A stretch of 64,000 bases of DNA from Adiantum capillus-veneris (GCA_014529385.2 CM043942.1:29450969-29514968); one strand, 5' to 3'; counted from the first letter of the stretch, positions 31,685 to 43,561 are shown. Made by a program: numbers and translations. Notes: a model not told the origin generated them from the letters alone.

Positions 31685-32111
31685 ATCACTATACTCCGTG
31701 AGTAAGTGAATCAGATTTTGTCGTCCAAAAGGAGAAAGTAAACTAGAGTTATGTTGGGATGGAGAATCTTGTAATTCTTATTATGTTTGTTTTACAATAG
31801 TTGCACGTTGCTATATAGAATTAAAATTGAGAGCACTTTGCTCGTTAGATTTGTTAACAGTTTGCTTATCATTAAAAATCTTTGCACTTTGCATACCATT
31901 ACTAGAATTCACCGCACTTTGCTCTTGAGAATTCACTATACTTGGAGACAAACAGTAACACAAAAAGATCTGCTTTTTGCAAAATAGAAAGCTCGGCTGT
32001 ACATATAAGAGGTGCAGATGGTATATTTTTCTCACCAAGCAAAAGCACATGTTTACCATTGCCCATGTAGGATAAGGAGTTGTGTTTATAACTAGGGTGA
32101 AATGTGTTTCC
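31685..32111. other. Protease-RT spacer of chromovirus B
   Basis: A low-complexity stretch with repeated GCACTTTGC-type words (31805-31935). No domain seen. Confidence 0.6.
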
Positions 32112-32609
32112 TTAACCATGCAGCCACTCCCGTCCTAAAACTACATCAGCACGGTCCATGTTCATAACTTGGAAGTCAAGGGTCATCATATGATCTTGAA
32201 CAATAAGCTCAACCCCTTGAACTACCGTGTCCCATACTTCTTTATCATTCCCAGACATCTGCTCCACCACATACTTGTGAGAGCAGGGAGTCTGTGTAAG
32301 CTTCAATTTCTTGACTAGCTTATAGTTCAAGAAGTTATGAGTTGCACCTTCATCCACTAGAATATGAACACATTGTCCGTTAATAATTCCATGCATGCGA
32401 ATCAATTCATGGGGGCCAAAGGTGGGTTGCCACATTGAAGCAGGCACACAATACTTGTGCTTTTCTTCCATATAAAGAACCTCTACAACACAATATTTAG
32501 GAGATGAATCTAATGTGAGGCATTGCACCGTGTGCATGTCCTTTTCTTTGCCTTGCAAAAGAGGACAATCTTTCTTGTTATGTTGGTCCGAAAGACATTT
32601 AAAACACAA
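32112..32609 (-). pseudogene. Gag zinc knuckle and aspartic protease of chromovirus B
   Basis: An open 165-codon stretch starts with CFKCLSDQHNKKDCP (C-x2-C-x4-H-x4-C nucleic-acid-binding knuckle), then FGPHELIRMHGIINGQ, HILVDEGATHNFLN (protease active-site loop) and ADVVLGREWLHG (flap/helix end). The active-site triplet D-S/T-G is D-E-G here, which probably abolishes catalysis. It matures Gag-Pol in intact relatives. Confidence 0.88.
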
Positions 32610-32628
32610 ATTGTGTTTCTTTGCACGC

Positions 32629-33679
32629 TCAAAATGGCAGTGCTGAGAGACCCACGTGGAGTATCTCGTGATTGCTTAGGCTTCTTAGCCTCTTGTGGGC
32701 GTGAAGAGGTAGATTGTTTCTTATTCCTCTTGGAACGTGTGGGAGATCTACCTTGTCATTGGCTCTTAGCCACATTGCTCTTAGCAAAATTATTCTTAGT
32801 GTAGGGAACATTTCCTTTCCTCTCTTGGTCATCATCATATCTTTGGGCATGACTAATGGCTTCTTTCAAGGTTTTTGGATGTTGGGTCTTGACATGAAGA
32901 CGATAGGCTTTGTCAAGACCCCTATTAAAACCCCGTATCTTTTGGAATTCATCCAGACCTTCTAGTTTTAATATGATTTCCCAATCCTTTGAAAGGTACT
33001 GTGTGAGAGAGGCCACACATGCGACATGTATCCCATGCTAACCAATTCTTATCTTCTTTATTGGAGTCCAAAAACTCTTTGGAGAAATAATCTTGAAACG
33101 TAGCCCAAGACGGAGGACGAGCATCTATTGGAAATGTCATCTACCACTTATAGGCCTTGCCTTTAAGATTTAGACTTGTTTCCATAGCCGTCTTTATATC
33201 CGGGGTGTGTCTCAATCTATGCATTTTACTCCATTTGTGTAAGAACGTATTGACCACATCCTTGTTGCGATCACGCTCTTCTCCGTGAAACTCAGGAATG
33301 GTGATATTCTTAAGTAATGCATTGCTACCTTCTGCATCTTTTGCAGCACTTGTCTCTTGGACTCCTTGAGCATGCGAGCTTGGTTCCCTTGAACCGTGCC
33401 ACTTATGGCTCCTTGAGCCGTCTGTGAATTCATAAATTTCACAAGTAACTCCGTAAGATTGGTAACATTTGCATTGAGTGCAAAGAGGTTTCTTTCAAGT
33501 ACGCTTTGATGATGTTCCAAAGTCTTGAAAGAAGCCATATCTACAAGCCCATGATCTCCTAGATCATCATCATCATGCATATTAGTGTTAGCAGCACTCG
33601 TGGTGCCCTGATTTTGATCTACGTGCTCAAAATCAAAAGTGTGTGTAGATGGGATATCCTCACTCCCCATGGTAAACAC
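32629..33679 (-). pseudogene. gag of chromovirus B
   Basis: Starts at an ATG near 33671 (MGSEDIPSTHTFDFEH), with an acidic DDDDLGDHG patch and a long helix (LERNLFALNANVTNLTELLV). After frameshifts come RPPSWATFQDYFSKEFLDSN, TQYLSKDWEIILKLEGLDEF, FNRGLDKAYRLHVKTQHPKT and ISHAQRYDDD. The 'W..F...F...F' and 'L..GL......V....P.T...A...A' patterns are retrotransposon gag (capsid). It forms the particle that packages element RNA. At least two frameshifts (near 33240 and 33010). Confidence 0.82.
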
Positions 33680-34514
33680 ACACTAATGTAAAGAGAGAGA
33701 AAACGTCAACTTGTACCTTGTGAAATTGAAGTCTTTGTGTTTTGTATGCTCCGTGATTTGCGTTGCATGTGAACTTCGTCTTGTGGGAATTACAGCACTT
33801 CACGTGTCATTCGTCGTAAGAACACCTTTGTTGCCTCTTCACAAAAACTAGTCGATTTTGTGAAGGGTTTTGTTCACTTTGAAGATACCTCCTTGAGGAA
33901 ACAATAATTTTTGGAGGAAAACTTGGCTTCCTCCAAGAAGTGAAAAGGAAGGGTGAAAATACTTCCTTGAAGTTTGAAGCTTTACCTTTTCTTCTAGCTT
34001 TCCTTTCAACACAAGTATGCTATATTTCCTTGTTATACACAATAAGGGTCAATAGCTTGATAGTAAAGTGTTGGCCTCTTACCCTCATGGAGTGTGTTCA
34101 ACCCTCCTTCATGCAAGGGTTAAGCGGGCCTTCCTACGGACGCAGCCAATGGAAGCCTTCGAAGCTTTCGTGTCGCTGAGTTTTTCTTGGCCGCCCACCT
34201 TAGTCGTGCGTTGTGGAGGGCGTAGGTGGGGCAGCCGCGGTCGGTTATCGTTGGCTATCTACGTGAGTTGCGCACAGGAACCTGTGCATGTCTTCTTTTT
34301 GCTGCACGCGCCTTGCGCACAGGAACGTGGGAGAGAAGCAGCGGGTCGCATGCACATGCGACGTGCTGCACATGCAACCCGCTTTTCCTCTTCTCCAAAA
34401 ATAGTTCGGATGTGTGCTAGTCTCCACCCAACCGTGCTATCTTATAGCCTCCCCCTAGTGTACACACTGTCCGGCCGTGCAGGTGGCCTTGCTCGTAGGA
34501 CCCATGTCCTTACA
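33680..34514 (-). repeat. 5' leader and 5' LTR of chromovirus B
   Basis: The LTR start at 34514 is fixed by its match to the 3' LTR. The LTR end and primer site between about 33700 and 33900 could not be recognised. GGCTATAAGATAG near 34440 may be the TATA box. Confidence 0.55.
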
Positions 34515-34678
34515 GAACATATCCTTTCACTTTATAATTTTGCCACACTCTCACGGATCCTTACTACCTGGAAAGTGGAAATGTATAAGTTATATTACCT
34601 ACATCATTTTTTTCCACACTCCCATTGCAAATATGTAAACTAGACATAGTCACATATGGGATCTAGAGAGAGAGAAAG

Positions 34679-35351
<673 letters not shown>

Positions 35352-35363
35352 TACCCCCCTTCC
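35352..35363 (-). promoter_or_regulatory. Polypurine tract of element X
   Basis: Minus strand AGGAAGGGGGGTA, ending at the LTR edge. Confidence 0.7.
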
Positions 35364-37228
35364 TGATGTAGATTTCATCCTCGGAAGCTATTGAGTTGAA
35401 GGTCATTCGTCGAGGTGGAAGAGCCTTTGACATGAGTGTCCTTAGCCTTCTTCAGTCACTGCAAAATCAAACAACATTAGTACAGTAATTGCATTCTTAT
35501 ATACAATTAAAAAGCATATGCAGTTGTAGGCAGACAATTTGATTGGTAGCAAAAAATTTAAACCATTTTTCAGCCATAAACATTAAATTACAATATAGTC
35601 CAACGCATAAATAGTTATGAAGGTCAAAAACTAAACAAGTCTAGGGTCACTAATTTAACGATCGAAAGGCACTAAAGATTGACTATTAATACCATGGTAA
35701 GCTTCTTAATTTTCTCAAGTCAATTAAGTTGTTTAATCGCGAGAGCCAAGTATTTCATGTTCGAGGGCTGACTAGAGGCTATACCTAGAAGACCTTGTAC
35801 TTAAGCTACGATAAAAGGAATTTCTCATGAAATCATCGCCTTATTGATTACCTTTTCTTTGACCCCCCAAAGTCTTTTCACAGTGATTCAATTTTGTTGT
35901 GTGTGCTTATTTTGTATGCCTTGGATTTTTTGCTTTTTAAGGAAAAGCGCTCACACTGGGAACCTCTAGAGCTCTAGTACCATAGACAATACATGTGAGT
36001 GAAGTACCCAATCAAGCTGAGATTTCTCTTCCAGCTTAAGATTTTACATTATGGCACTTTGATTTTTTATTTTATTCTTTTCAGCATTTTAATTTTGTAA
36101 CTTTGGGGGGTCATATAACACTGTTACACCTCCCCAGGCTCATCACACTAGTAAATTCCCTTTATAATACTTAAGCTAAAGGTCAATAGGGACTAAGCCC
36201 ACTAGAAATCCCTAATACATTTCACACAATGCTGCCTAAATCGGATTAAGAACCTAAGTAACCATTGATTATTAGGAAGGTATTCCCCGTGGTATTAAGA
36301 GAAGATCTCTAACGCCTAGCTTGGTTAAACTAGCTTAGTCGGACTACTTGATTTTAAACCTAAACAAGTGATTATGACAAAAATTACATTGAATTTAATG
36401 TTTGATACTAAACAAAGGCACTGAATATTATGCTACCAATCATAATCAAAGCAGACAAACATGGATGCAAAAAGATAATGGACAAGAAACACCTGTTTGT
36501 GCTGATGGTCGCGCTTCATTTGAAAAGTGGATGAGAGAAAGATTCCATGAAGGTCCAAATTCTAACAACAGCAACACATTCATGTACACACTAAGAAACA
36601 CAAAGAATACCTCTAGGAGTCACATCAGTGGAAAAAAACATGAGCGTATCACTCAGAGGGTTGCGGTGTGCTCTACAGCACAACGTTCGGTCACCTGAAG
36701 CTCCGTTGGTCCTCAAAAAAGTTGATTTTTAGCTACGTGTGAAGCTAAAATTCGTAATTTTAAAGGGCGATAGATGCCTAAGTCTGAGCGTGAGCTTGGA
36801 CTTGGGTATGGGCTTGGGTCTGGGAGATATTCCCGATCCCGGTCTTACATTTAAATTTTTATTTTTTTATTTATTTTTTATTGGGGGATAAGGTCGCCGC
36901 GGGCTGCACGCGAGCACACACACAATCTACCTACCTACTTACAACTAATACACCTACTGTTACACACTAACACACTTCATTAGCTCTCATAGATCTACTT
37001 CCTACTTACTGTACTTTATATTACACAGAACTAACAACCTTAATACTAACACCTTACACAGAGAAAAAAAACACAGTACCTTTGAAAACTCCATTAACAA
37101 AAAAATACACAGTAGTAGCACAAAATCCTTCTTCTCAACACACACACCCTCCTTCCTTACCTTCTCTACAATTGAAATTTCACCACAAAAGAAGCACAGA
37201 GTGCCATTCAAGCTTAGTGTATGGCATT
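35364..37228. other. Interior of element X, non-coding
   Basis: No ORF with domain motifs on either strand. The longest open stretch, 36402-36698 (plus), has no recognisable features. A (GGGCTTGGGTCTGG)-like run lies at 36790-36825. Confidence 0.6.
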
Positions 37229-37245
37229 CCCCGAAAATGGCACCA
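37229..37245 (-). promoter_or_regulatory. Primer-binding site of element X (tRNA-Asp-like)
   Basis: TGGTGCCATTTTCGGGG. Two differences from a TGGCGCCGTTTTCGGGG form are both explicable as C-to-T changes on one strand or the other. Confidence 0.65.
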
Positions 37246-37249
37246 AAAA

Positions 37250-37477
37250 TGTGCGCGTATGGCGCACATGTCAATGCAAGGAACTTGCCGATACACTATG
37301 TGCAAGCCACAAATGGCTCCAAGCACACAACAAGCCTAAACTAGTAAGCTCAAAGATGGCGTTGGTGTGTCACTCACCGCTCTACGCTTCCTATCGTGGA
37401 GGATTCCTCGCCGCGAAGAAGAGGGAGACACCGCTACGTCGTGCTCAACCGCCTCACCGCCGTCGTGCCGCCGCAAT

Positions 37478-37513
<36 letters not shown>

Positions 37514-37732
37514 ACACACACACACACAAGGAGATGAAGAAGAAGAAGATGGAGATGGAGCAAGAGCACTCTTCAATTGCACAAATGAGAGAATGAGGTT
37601 TTTTAGGTTTAGATTGACTTTTATATAGGTTTGCCCGTTCTCATCGGCGATCACCCTTAACCATTCCTATTGGACCGACAAGCCCGGTACGTGACTCTAC
37701 CAAGTAAATAGTACAATGTCTGTCGTAGGTGA
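37250..37732 (-). repeat. 5' LTR of element X, part 1
   Basis: Interrupted by the copia at 37733. The last 30 bp are at 42924-42953. Confidence 0.88.
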
Positions 37733-38012
37733 TGTAGACATGTAGTAGTGTTAGTGTGTATACGCGCTTCATCAGGGGCACTTTTCTCCCACTGGGTTTT
37801 TTCCCCCTGGACATCTGGTGTGGAAGGACACTTTATCTCTTAGGGTTTCATATAAGCTTTGTAGCTCTGAGTTTGTATATACTCAATTATTTTAATACAG
37901 AGAGATAGACTACAGAGATCTCGTACACAAGCTCTGTGTCTTCTCCTTCTCTATCTTCTTCCTACTCTGAGTTTCTATCTTCCTTCTGTTTCCTGTTTCA
38001 TCATCTTCAACA
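37733..38012 (+). repeat. 5' LTR of the copia
   Basis: 280 bp. GTTTGTATATACTC near 37871 may be the TATA region. Confidence 0.95.
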
Positions 38013-38014
38013 AT

Positions 38015-38025
38015 TGGTATCAGAG
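38015..38025 (+). promoter_or_regulatory. Primer-binding site of the copia (tRNA-iMet)
   Basis: TGGTATCAGAG followed by CAAGG, directly after the LTR. Confidence 0.93.
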
Positions 38026-38411
38026 CAAGGTGATTTCTAGAGCCTCTGCTTGCATTTTCGCATCCGCGCACGCAATCGTAGTTTTCAGGCAGTTTTTGGA
38101 AAATTTGCTCGTGGGAGCATCCTCGACGTTCCGGGAGTATTCTGATCAGGTGACTTGGGGTTTTACCCCCCTTTTGAATCCGTTTGAGCCCTCAGAATTT
38201 TGTTCTGAGCAGCGTAGCAGAAGTTACTTTTCAGAGGCGTTTAGATCAAGAGGGTGTGCTTTTTGACAGATTTTCTTCAGGTAAACAGTTCTTTTGGGAA
38301 GCAGCTTGTCTTAGCTTTGTGCTGAGATTTTGTGTAGAGTTTTACTTGCATTGGAGAGGAGATTTGTGAATTTCTTGGAGGTTCTTTTGCTCTCTTGTGT
38401 ACGTCCACAGT

Positions 38412-39884
38412 ATGGCTCAATCTACGGAGAAAGAGATTTTTGGTGCGTTTACATCCGAAGACAAATTGGATGGTACCAACTATTCTCTTTGGTCTTTTAT
38501 GGCCAAAAATGTTTTGGTTGGTAAAGGATTGTGGGATTATGTATCTGGAGATGAAGTTCGTCCAGGTAGCATTGCACCTGCCACGCCTGGTCGTGGTGCA
38601 GCTATTGGTGCAGGACCCTCACAAGTCACTCCAAAGCAAAAGAGATGGGATACTAAAGATGCACAAGCTATGGCTGTGATTGCCTTAACCATAAAGAGGA
38701 CAATCACACCACATATCAGATCTTGCAAAACTTCTGAGGATGCTTGGAACACTCTGCAAGCTATGTTTGGAGGAAGAAACGCTGCCAGAATAGAGTTTTT
38801 GAAGAAACAACTTGACAAAATACAGATGGACGAAGGTGACAATATCGTCGAGCATCTTACAAAAATCAGGGATCTTAAAGAGCAATTGCTTAGCATTGAT
38901 GAAGTGATTCCAGAGAAGGACTTGGTTTCCAAAACACTCAATTCACTACCACCATCTTATTTGACTTTTCAGACTTCTTTGACTCTGTCTTTGCGAGCTA
39001 ATCCTGAGCCTCTTCATTTTGAAGAGTTAGTGGCTTTGCTATTGCAGGAGGATCAATCACGTAAGAACAAGTCTTTACAGGTGGATGGTATGGATCATGC
39101 TCTTGTTGTACAGAACAAAAACAAGGGTAAAGAGAGTGCTCATCACTCCAAGTCTGGTGCAGGACAGTCTTCAGAGAAGTCTAAAGGTGATTCTGACAAG
39201 TCCAAGAAGAAAGGTAAATGTCACTACTGCAAGAAACCTGGTCACTACATTAGTGAGTGTAAAAAGCGAATTGCTAAAGAAAAGAAGAAAGAGTCAAGTT
39301 TAGTTGTTTCAGCTTCTGGTGATTCTTCTACAGCTAAAGAAGAGTCTGCAAACTTTGTGCAGGATTCTTATGCTTTCGTAGTATGTTCAGATTTTTCTGC
39401 TTACAGTGTTGACGAGACACAAATGATTTGGTACTTTGATAGTGGTGCATCCAGGCATATTACTTCAAGGAAGGATTTGTTTTGTTCATTGGATGCAGCT
39501 CCAGCAGGAAAGAAGGTGACATGTGCAAATAATGCTTCTTATCCAATCAAAGGCGTTGGTAAGATTTTGATTACCATTTCAGATGGTTCAGCTTTATGCT
39601 TGCCAGATGTCTTATATGTTCCAGGGATCAAGAAGAATTTGTTGTCTGTATCCTCTCTTGCAAAAAATGGTCTTCGGGTCATTTTTGAGGATGACAGATG
39701 TGTTGTACGAGATCGAGAGAATGGTTATTCTCTTATCACTACAGGTACGTTGAAAAATGGACTATTTGTGCTAGATCGTTATGAAAAGCAGATTCAAGTA
39801 TGTATTGCAGAAACAAAGACTCAGGCCATGCAGGATGCTGAGTTGTGGCATGCTAGATTTGGGCATGTTGGTTATGCAGTTTGA
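38412..39884 (+). CDS. Copia Gag-protease-preintegrase part of polyprotein
   Basis: 490 codons from ATG 38412 (MAQSTEKEIFGAF); an in-frame ATG at 38397 is less likely because gag of this family starts at the later Met. Gag core (LDGTNYSLWSFMAKNVL, AWNTLQAMFG, LTKIRDLKEQLLSI), CCHC knuckle CHYCKKPGHYISEC (about residue 275), protease loop WYFDSGASRHIT with intact D-S-G (about residue 343), and the pre-integrase start ELWHARFGHVGY near the end. A frameshift then gives TGA at 39882. Codon integrity up to here is good. Gag packages RNA; the protease cuts the polyprotein. Confidence 0.93.
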   Translation: MAQSTEKEIFGAFTSEDKLDGTNYSLWSFMAKNVLVGKGLWDYVSGDEVRPGSIAPATPGRGAAIGAGPSQVTPKQKRWDTKDAQAMAVIALTIKRTITPHIRSCKTSEDAWNTLQAMFGGRNAARIEFLKKQLDKIQMDEGDNIVEHLTKIRDLKEQLLSIDEVIPEKDLVSKTLNSLPPSYLTFQTSLTLSLRANPEPLHFEELVALLLQEDQSRKNKSLQVDGMDHALVVQNKNKGKESAHHSKSGAGQSSEKSKGDSDKSKKKGKCHYCKKPGHYISECKKRIAKEKKKESSLVVSASGDSSTAKEESANFVQDSYAFVVCSDFSAYSVDETQMIWYFDSGASRHITSRKDLFCSLDAAPAGKKVTCANNASYPIKGVGKILITISDGSALCLPDVLYVPGIKKNLLSVSSLAKNGLRVIFEDDRCVVRDRENGYSLITTGTLKNGLFVLDRYEKQIQVCIAETKTQAMQDAELWHARFGHVGYAV

Positions 39885-40339
39885 TACCTTTACAACGTCA
39901 TAATATGGTGCATGATTTGTCTTTTTTGGAGATGCCACCAAGACATGTATGTGAAGGTTGCGTTCTTGGAAAGATGCACAAATTTGCATTTTCGTAGGAT
40001 GGTTCAATTAAAGGGACACGAAAGTTGCAGCTTGTACACAGTGATGTATGTGGTCCTATGAGGACGCCATCTATAGGAAAAAGCCTTTATTTTGTGATCT
40101 TCATTGATGAATTTTCCAGGTTTTGTTGGGTGTATCCACTCAAAGCAAAGTCAGATGTGTTTGCAATTTTTCAGCATTATGTCGCCATGGTTGAAAATGA
40201 ACAGGTTGCAAAGTACAGACTCTTCGTACCGATCGAGGAGGTGAAAACATGTCAGGTGCATTTAAGGATTTTTTGGGAAAGAAAGGCATTAAACACCAAT
40301 GCACTATGCCATACACACCACAACAGAATGGTGTTGTAG
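39885..40339 (+). pseudogene. Copia integrase, N-terminal and core part (frameshifted)
   Basis: Shifted frame continues with PPRHVCEGCVLGKMHKFAFS then a TAG (39995), KLQLVHSDVCGPMRTPSIGK, FVIFIDEFSRFCWVYPLKAK, and after a further frameshift near 40205 joins the next reading. The H..H..C..C zinc finger and first catalytic Asp (HSDVCGP) are visible. Three lesions within 330 bp fall in this domain alone. Confidence 0.9.
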
Positions 40340-42306
40340 AAAGGAAGAACGGGTCTTTAATGGAGACAGCTAGATGTATGCTCAAGGCTAAGAGTTTGCT
40401 TCATAAGCTATGGATGGAGGCAGTTGCTTGTGCAGCACATGTTTTGAACAGGTGTCCTACTCGTGCCTTGAAGACCATTACTCCATATGAAGCTTGGTAT
40501 GATAGAAAACCTTCAGTCAGTTATCTTCGTGTTTTTGGTTGTCTTGCTTATGCTCACATCCCTCAGCAGTTACGTGGGAAGCTTGATGATAAGGCAATCA
40601 AATGTATATTTGTGGGGTACAGTAGTGGAAGTAAAGGTTATAAACTTTACAATCCTACTACAAACAAGATTTTTGAAAGTCGTGATGTAATTTTTGCAGA
40701 AACTACTGCTCAACCTATGGTTGCTTTTTATGTACCGCATATGCAGACACATGATGTATTTGAAGGTTTGCTTCCTTCTTTTGTGGAGAATCAAGAATCA
40801 CAACAAGTTGATAACCTTGATCAATCTTTTGATCAGTATGTGACACCTCATGATGTAGAGGAAATTGTGCGTGAAGAGCAAGAAGTTCTCAGGGAAGAAA
40901 GAACCTTGCCTAAATGGGTTCAAAAAACTTTGCAGGATAGCAAGTTGGATGCACCATTGCCACGAAAAACACGTGTTGGTACTACTTTTGGCAGAGAGCA
41001 AGTAGATTTGGCTTGCTTTAGCACTCTTTGTGATGCAAATGAGCCTGATTCATTTGAGCAAGCTTTAGAGTGTGTTCAATGGAAAGATGCTATGCAGCAA
41101 GAAATTGATTCTATTCATAAGAATCATACATGGGATCTAGTGGACTTGCCTACAGGTAAAAAGCCTATTGGTACAAAGTGGGTTTTTAAGGTAAAAAGGA
41201 AACAAGATGGTACTGTTGACAGGTACAAAGCAAGGCTTGTGGCAAAAGGCTATGCGCAACAGAAAGGCATAGATTATGATGAAACCTTTGCTCCTACTTC
41301 TCGTGCGTCCATAGTTAGATCACTAGTTGCAATTGCTACTCATCATGGTTGGAAAGTGCATCAGTTGGATATCAAAACTGCTTTTTTGAATGGTGATTTG
41401 CAGGAAGAAGTTTATGTAAGTCAACCAAGTGGTTTTGTTGTAAAAGGTCAAGAGCAAAAGGTATGTAGATTGCGTAAAGCTTTATATGGTCTCAAACAGG
41501 CTCCAAGAGCATGGTATGAGAAGATACATACTTATTTGATTGGCCAGGGATTTCAGAATAGTCCAATAGAAAGTACTTTGTATGTCAAAAAGAGAGATGG
41601 ATTTCTCATTATGCTAACACTTTATGTGGATGATATGCTTCTTACATGCAATACTGCAGATGAAATTGAAGCGTTTAAAGATGCTTTGAGAAAAACCTTT
41701 GAGATGTCTGATCTTGGTTTGCTACATTATTACTTGGGTATTCAGTTTGTGCAATCAGAGGATGGCATATACATGTTGCAGGCCAAAAATTTGCATAAAA
41801 TTTTGGACAAGTTTGGTATGCAAAATTGTAAACCAATCTCTACACCCGTAGAAACTGGATCAAAGTTGAGCATGCACGATGCTGGAGAACCTTTTGATGT
41901 ACATACTTATGCAGCAGCGGTTGGTTGCTTGATATATTTGGCAAGCAACACTCGTCCAGACATTCAATTTGGGGTTTCACAAGCAAGCAGATTTATGCAC
42001 AGCCCAGGTATGCATCATTGGCAGGCTGTGAAGCACATACTTCATTACCTTTCAGGTACCCCTAATCTTTCCATCTTCTTTCCAAGGGGGGATATGTATG
42101 GAAAGCATAGTTCTATGCAGCTTGTTGGTTACAGCGATTCAGATTGGGCTGGTGATTTTGACAGACGACATTCCACAAGTGGCGATTGTTTTTTCCTGGG
42201 AAATGCATGTATATCTTGGCTAAGCAAGAAGCAACCCACAGTGGCTACATCAACTTGTGAAGCTGAGTACATGGCAGCTTTCACGGCAACAGTTGATTGT
42301 GTATAG
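40249..42306 (+). CDS. Copia integrase C-terminal, reverse transcriptase and RNase H
   Basis: An open 685-codon stretch. Integrase core end with the catalytic Glu (TPQQNGVVERKNGSLMETAR), NRCPTRAL, RVFGCLAYAHIP and CIFVGYSSGSKGYKLYNP; RT blocks KPIGTKWVFKVKRKQDGTVD, YKARLVAKGYAQQKGIDYDE, HQLDIKTAFLNGDLQEEVYV, LYGLKQAPRAWYEKI and LTLYVDDMLLTC (catalytic D-D intact), DLGLLHYYLGIQF; RNase H start LVGYSDSDWAGDFDRR and ATSTCEAEYMA. A TAG at 42304 replaces what is normally Trp before IRRLLADL. All visible catalytic residues are kept. Confidence 0.93.
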   Translation: MSGAFKDFLGKKGIKHQCTMPYTPQQNGVVERKNGSLMETARCMLKAKSLLHKLWMEAVACAAHVLNRCPTRALKTITPYEAWYDRKPSVSYLRVFGCLAYAHIPQQLRGKLDDKAIKCIFVGYSSGSKGYKLYNPTTNKIFESRDVIFAETTAQPMVAFYVPHMQTHDVFEGLLPSFVENQESQQVDNLDQSFDQYVTPHDVEEIVREEQEVLREERTLPKWVQKTLQDSKLDAPLPRKTRVGTTFGREQVDLACFSTLCDANEPDSFEQALECVQWKDAMQQEIDSIHKNHTWDLVDLPTGKKPIGTKWVFKVKRKQDGTVDRYKARLVAKGYAQQKGIDYDETFAPTSRASIVRSLVAIATHHGWKVHQLDIKTAFLNGDLQEEVYVSQPSGFVVKGQEQKVCRLRKALYGLKQAPRAWYEKIHTYLIGQGFQNSPIESTLYVKKRDGFLIMLTLYVDDMLLTCNTADEIEAFKDALRKTFEMSDLGLLHYYLGIQFVQSEDGIYMLQAKNLHKILDKFGMQNCKPISTPVETGSKLSMHDAGEPFDVHTYAAAVGCLIYLASNTRPDIQFGVSQASRFMHSPGMHHWQAVKHILHYLSGTPNLSIFFPRGDMYGKHSSMQLVGYSDSDWAGDFDRRHSTSGDCFFLGNACISWLSKKQPTVATSTCEAEYMAAFTATVDCV

Positions 42307-42591
42307 ATACGCAGGTTATTGGCAGATCTTTGTGAGTGTCAACAGGCACCCACTACCATTTTCACTGACAGTCAGAGTGCTATGGCAGTTGCAAGGAATC
42401 GAGTATTTCATGTAAGAACAAAGCACATAGAGGTTCACTACCACTATGTCAGGGAAAGGCTACATGTAGGGGAGATCACACTAACTTACTGTCCTACACA
42501 GGATAACATTGCAGATCTATTTACGAAGGCGTTATCACGAGAAAAGTTTGAAGCTTTCCGAAAAGCTTTGGGCTTACTCTCATACACATGA
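42307..42591 (+). pseudogene. Copia RNase H C-terminal part (after nonsense codon)
   Basis: Same frame after TAG: IRRLLADLCECQ, TIFTDSQSAMAVARN, VRTKHIEVHYHYVRER, DNIADLFTKALSREKFEAF, TGA at 42589. The conserved D-S-Q-S-A and R-T-K-H-I-x-x-x-x-H blocks and the D-x-x-T-K end are all present. Confidence 0.92.
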
Positions 42592-42638
42592 TGATCTGCT
42601 ACCTTGTACGGATTCACACTATCACTAAAGGGGGGATT

Positions 42639-42918
42639 TGTAGACATGTAGTAGTGTTAGTGTGTATACGCGCTTCATCAGGGGCACTTTTCTCCCACTG
42701 GGTTTTTTCCCCCTGGACATCTGGTGTGGAAGGACACCTTATCTCTTAGGGTTTCATATAAGCTTTGTAGCTCTAAGTTTGTATATACTCAATTATTCTA
42801 ATACAAAGAGATAGACTACAGAGATCTCGTACACAAGCTCTGTGTCTTCTCCTTCTCCATCTTCTTCCTACTCTGAGTTGCTATCTTCCTTCTGTTTCCT
42901 ATTTCATCATCTTCAACG
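42639..42918 (+). repeat. 3' LTR of the copia
   Basis: 280 bp, preceded by the PPT at 42627-42636 and followed by TSD GGTGA and the last 30 bp of the element X LTR. Confidence 0.95.
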
Positions 42919-42953
42919 GGTGATAGGGTGTCCGTGAGCCGTGAGGGTTAACA

Positions 42954-43329
42954 CACACACACACGCAGATATGGAATGATGGGCTTTAAGGTTCTTTGAT
43001 TAGACTTTGGTGCCCATTGTAGCTATTATTTATGAGGATGAGGAATCTTTGGTGCGGTCTTTGATTGTGTCTAACTTTGGTAGGAAAACAAGCTTTGTGC
43101 TTGGAGATGGCTTGTTTCTTAACAAGAGGGTTGGTGGGTTTCCAACTTTTGGTATCTAGATTTGTCCCTTTGTCTTGGATGCAGTCTTTGGGCATTCTGT
43201 CTCTGCCTTTGTCTTGGATGCAGTCTTTGGGCATTCTGCCTTCATGCAGCTCAACTTCTTTGGTACCCAAATATATTCATTGCCTTTGTAATATCCTTGA
43301 TATTTTAGAAGTGTCTTTGGTACACCCAC
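42954..43329. other. No gene; 39-bp tandem duplication
   Basis: TTTGTCTTGGATGCAGTCTT + TGGGCATTCTG is repeated at about 43170 and 43209. The rest is unassigned. Confidence 0.6.
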
Positions 43330-43561
43330 TTAATCACACGGTGCGACTGGACACTTTTTCTTCCTTAATGAAGTCATGTTAGCTTGTACACACATTGTTG
43401 GGTTCAAGGGTAGAACCTGTCTTGAAGTAATTTCTCCTTCTTTGGAGATTTTTCCTATGAAGGTTTCAAATTTTACCTTAGCGGTGTGTTGGTCTAGGTC
43501 CTTGTCCATTTGAAAGTTGGTTTTCTTCATCCATAACCTACCTAACACAATGATTTTCACA

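Larger units (their letters stand above)
28664..34514 (-). mobile_element. Ty3/gypsy chromovirus B, near complete, inactive
   Basis: On the minus strand: 5' LTR starting TGTAAGGACATGGG at 34514, gag (33671 down), CCHC knuckle and protease (32609-32112), RT/RNase H (31684-30418), integrase (about 30060-29080), chromodomain (28987-28767), PPT (AAGGGGAGGGTAA) and a 3' LTR start (TGTAAGGAAATGGG) at 28766. The chromodomain, which in such elements steers integration to chromatin, defines a chromovirus. Only about 100 bp of the 3' LTR survives before copia/GA sequence. Many stops and frameshifts. Confidence 0.88.
37733..42918 (+). mobile_element. Complete Ty1/copia retrotransposon
   Basis: 5186 bp. 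Two 280-bp LTRs (37733-38012, 42639-42918) begin TGTAGACATG and end CAACA/CAACG. The PBS TGGTATCAGAG (38015-38025, tRNA-iMet) is two bases after the 5' LTR, the PPT AAAGGGGGGAT is at 42627, and the 5-bp TSD GGTGA is at 37728-37732 and 42919-42923. By direct comparison the LTRs differ at about 8 of 280 positions (97%), mostly transitions, so this is one of the younger insertions here. Domain order gag-protease-integrase-RT-RNase H is copia. Four lesions break the polyprotein. Confidence 0.95.

Noticed and set aside
40570-40794. Antisense ORFs inside the copia (also 38537-38941, 40140-40385)
   Set aside because: They are shadows of the well-supported sense polyprotein.
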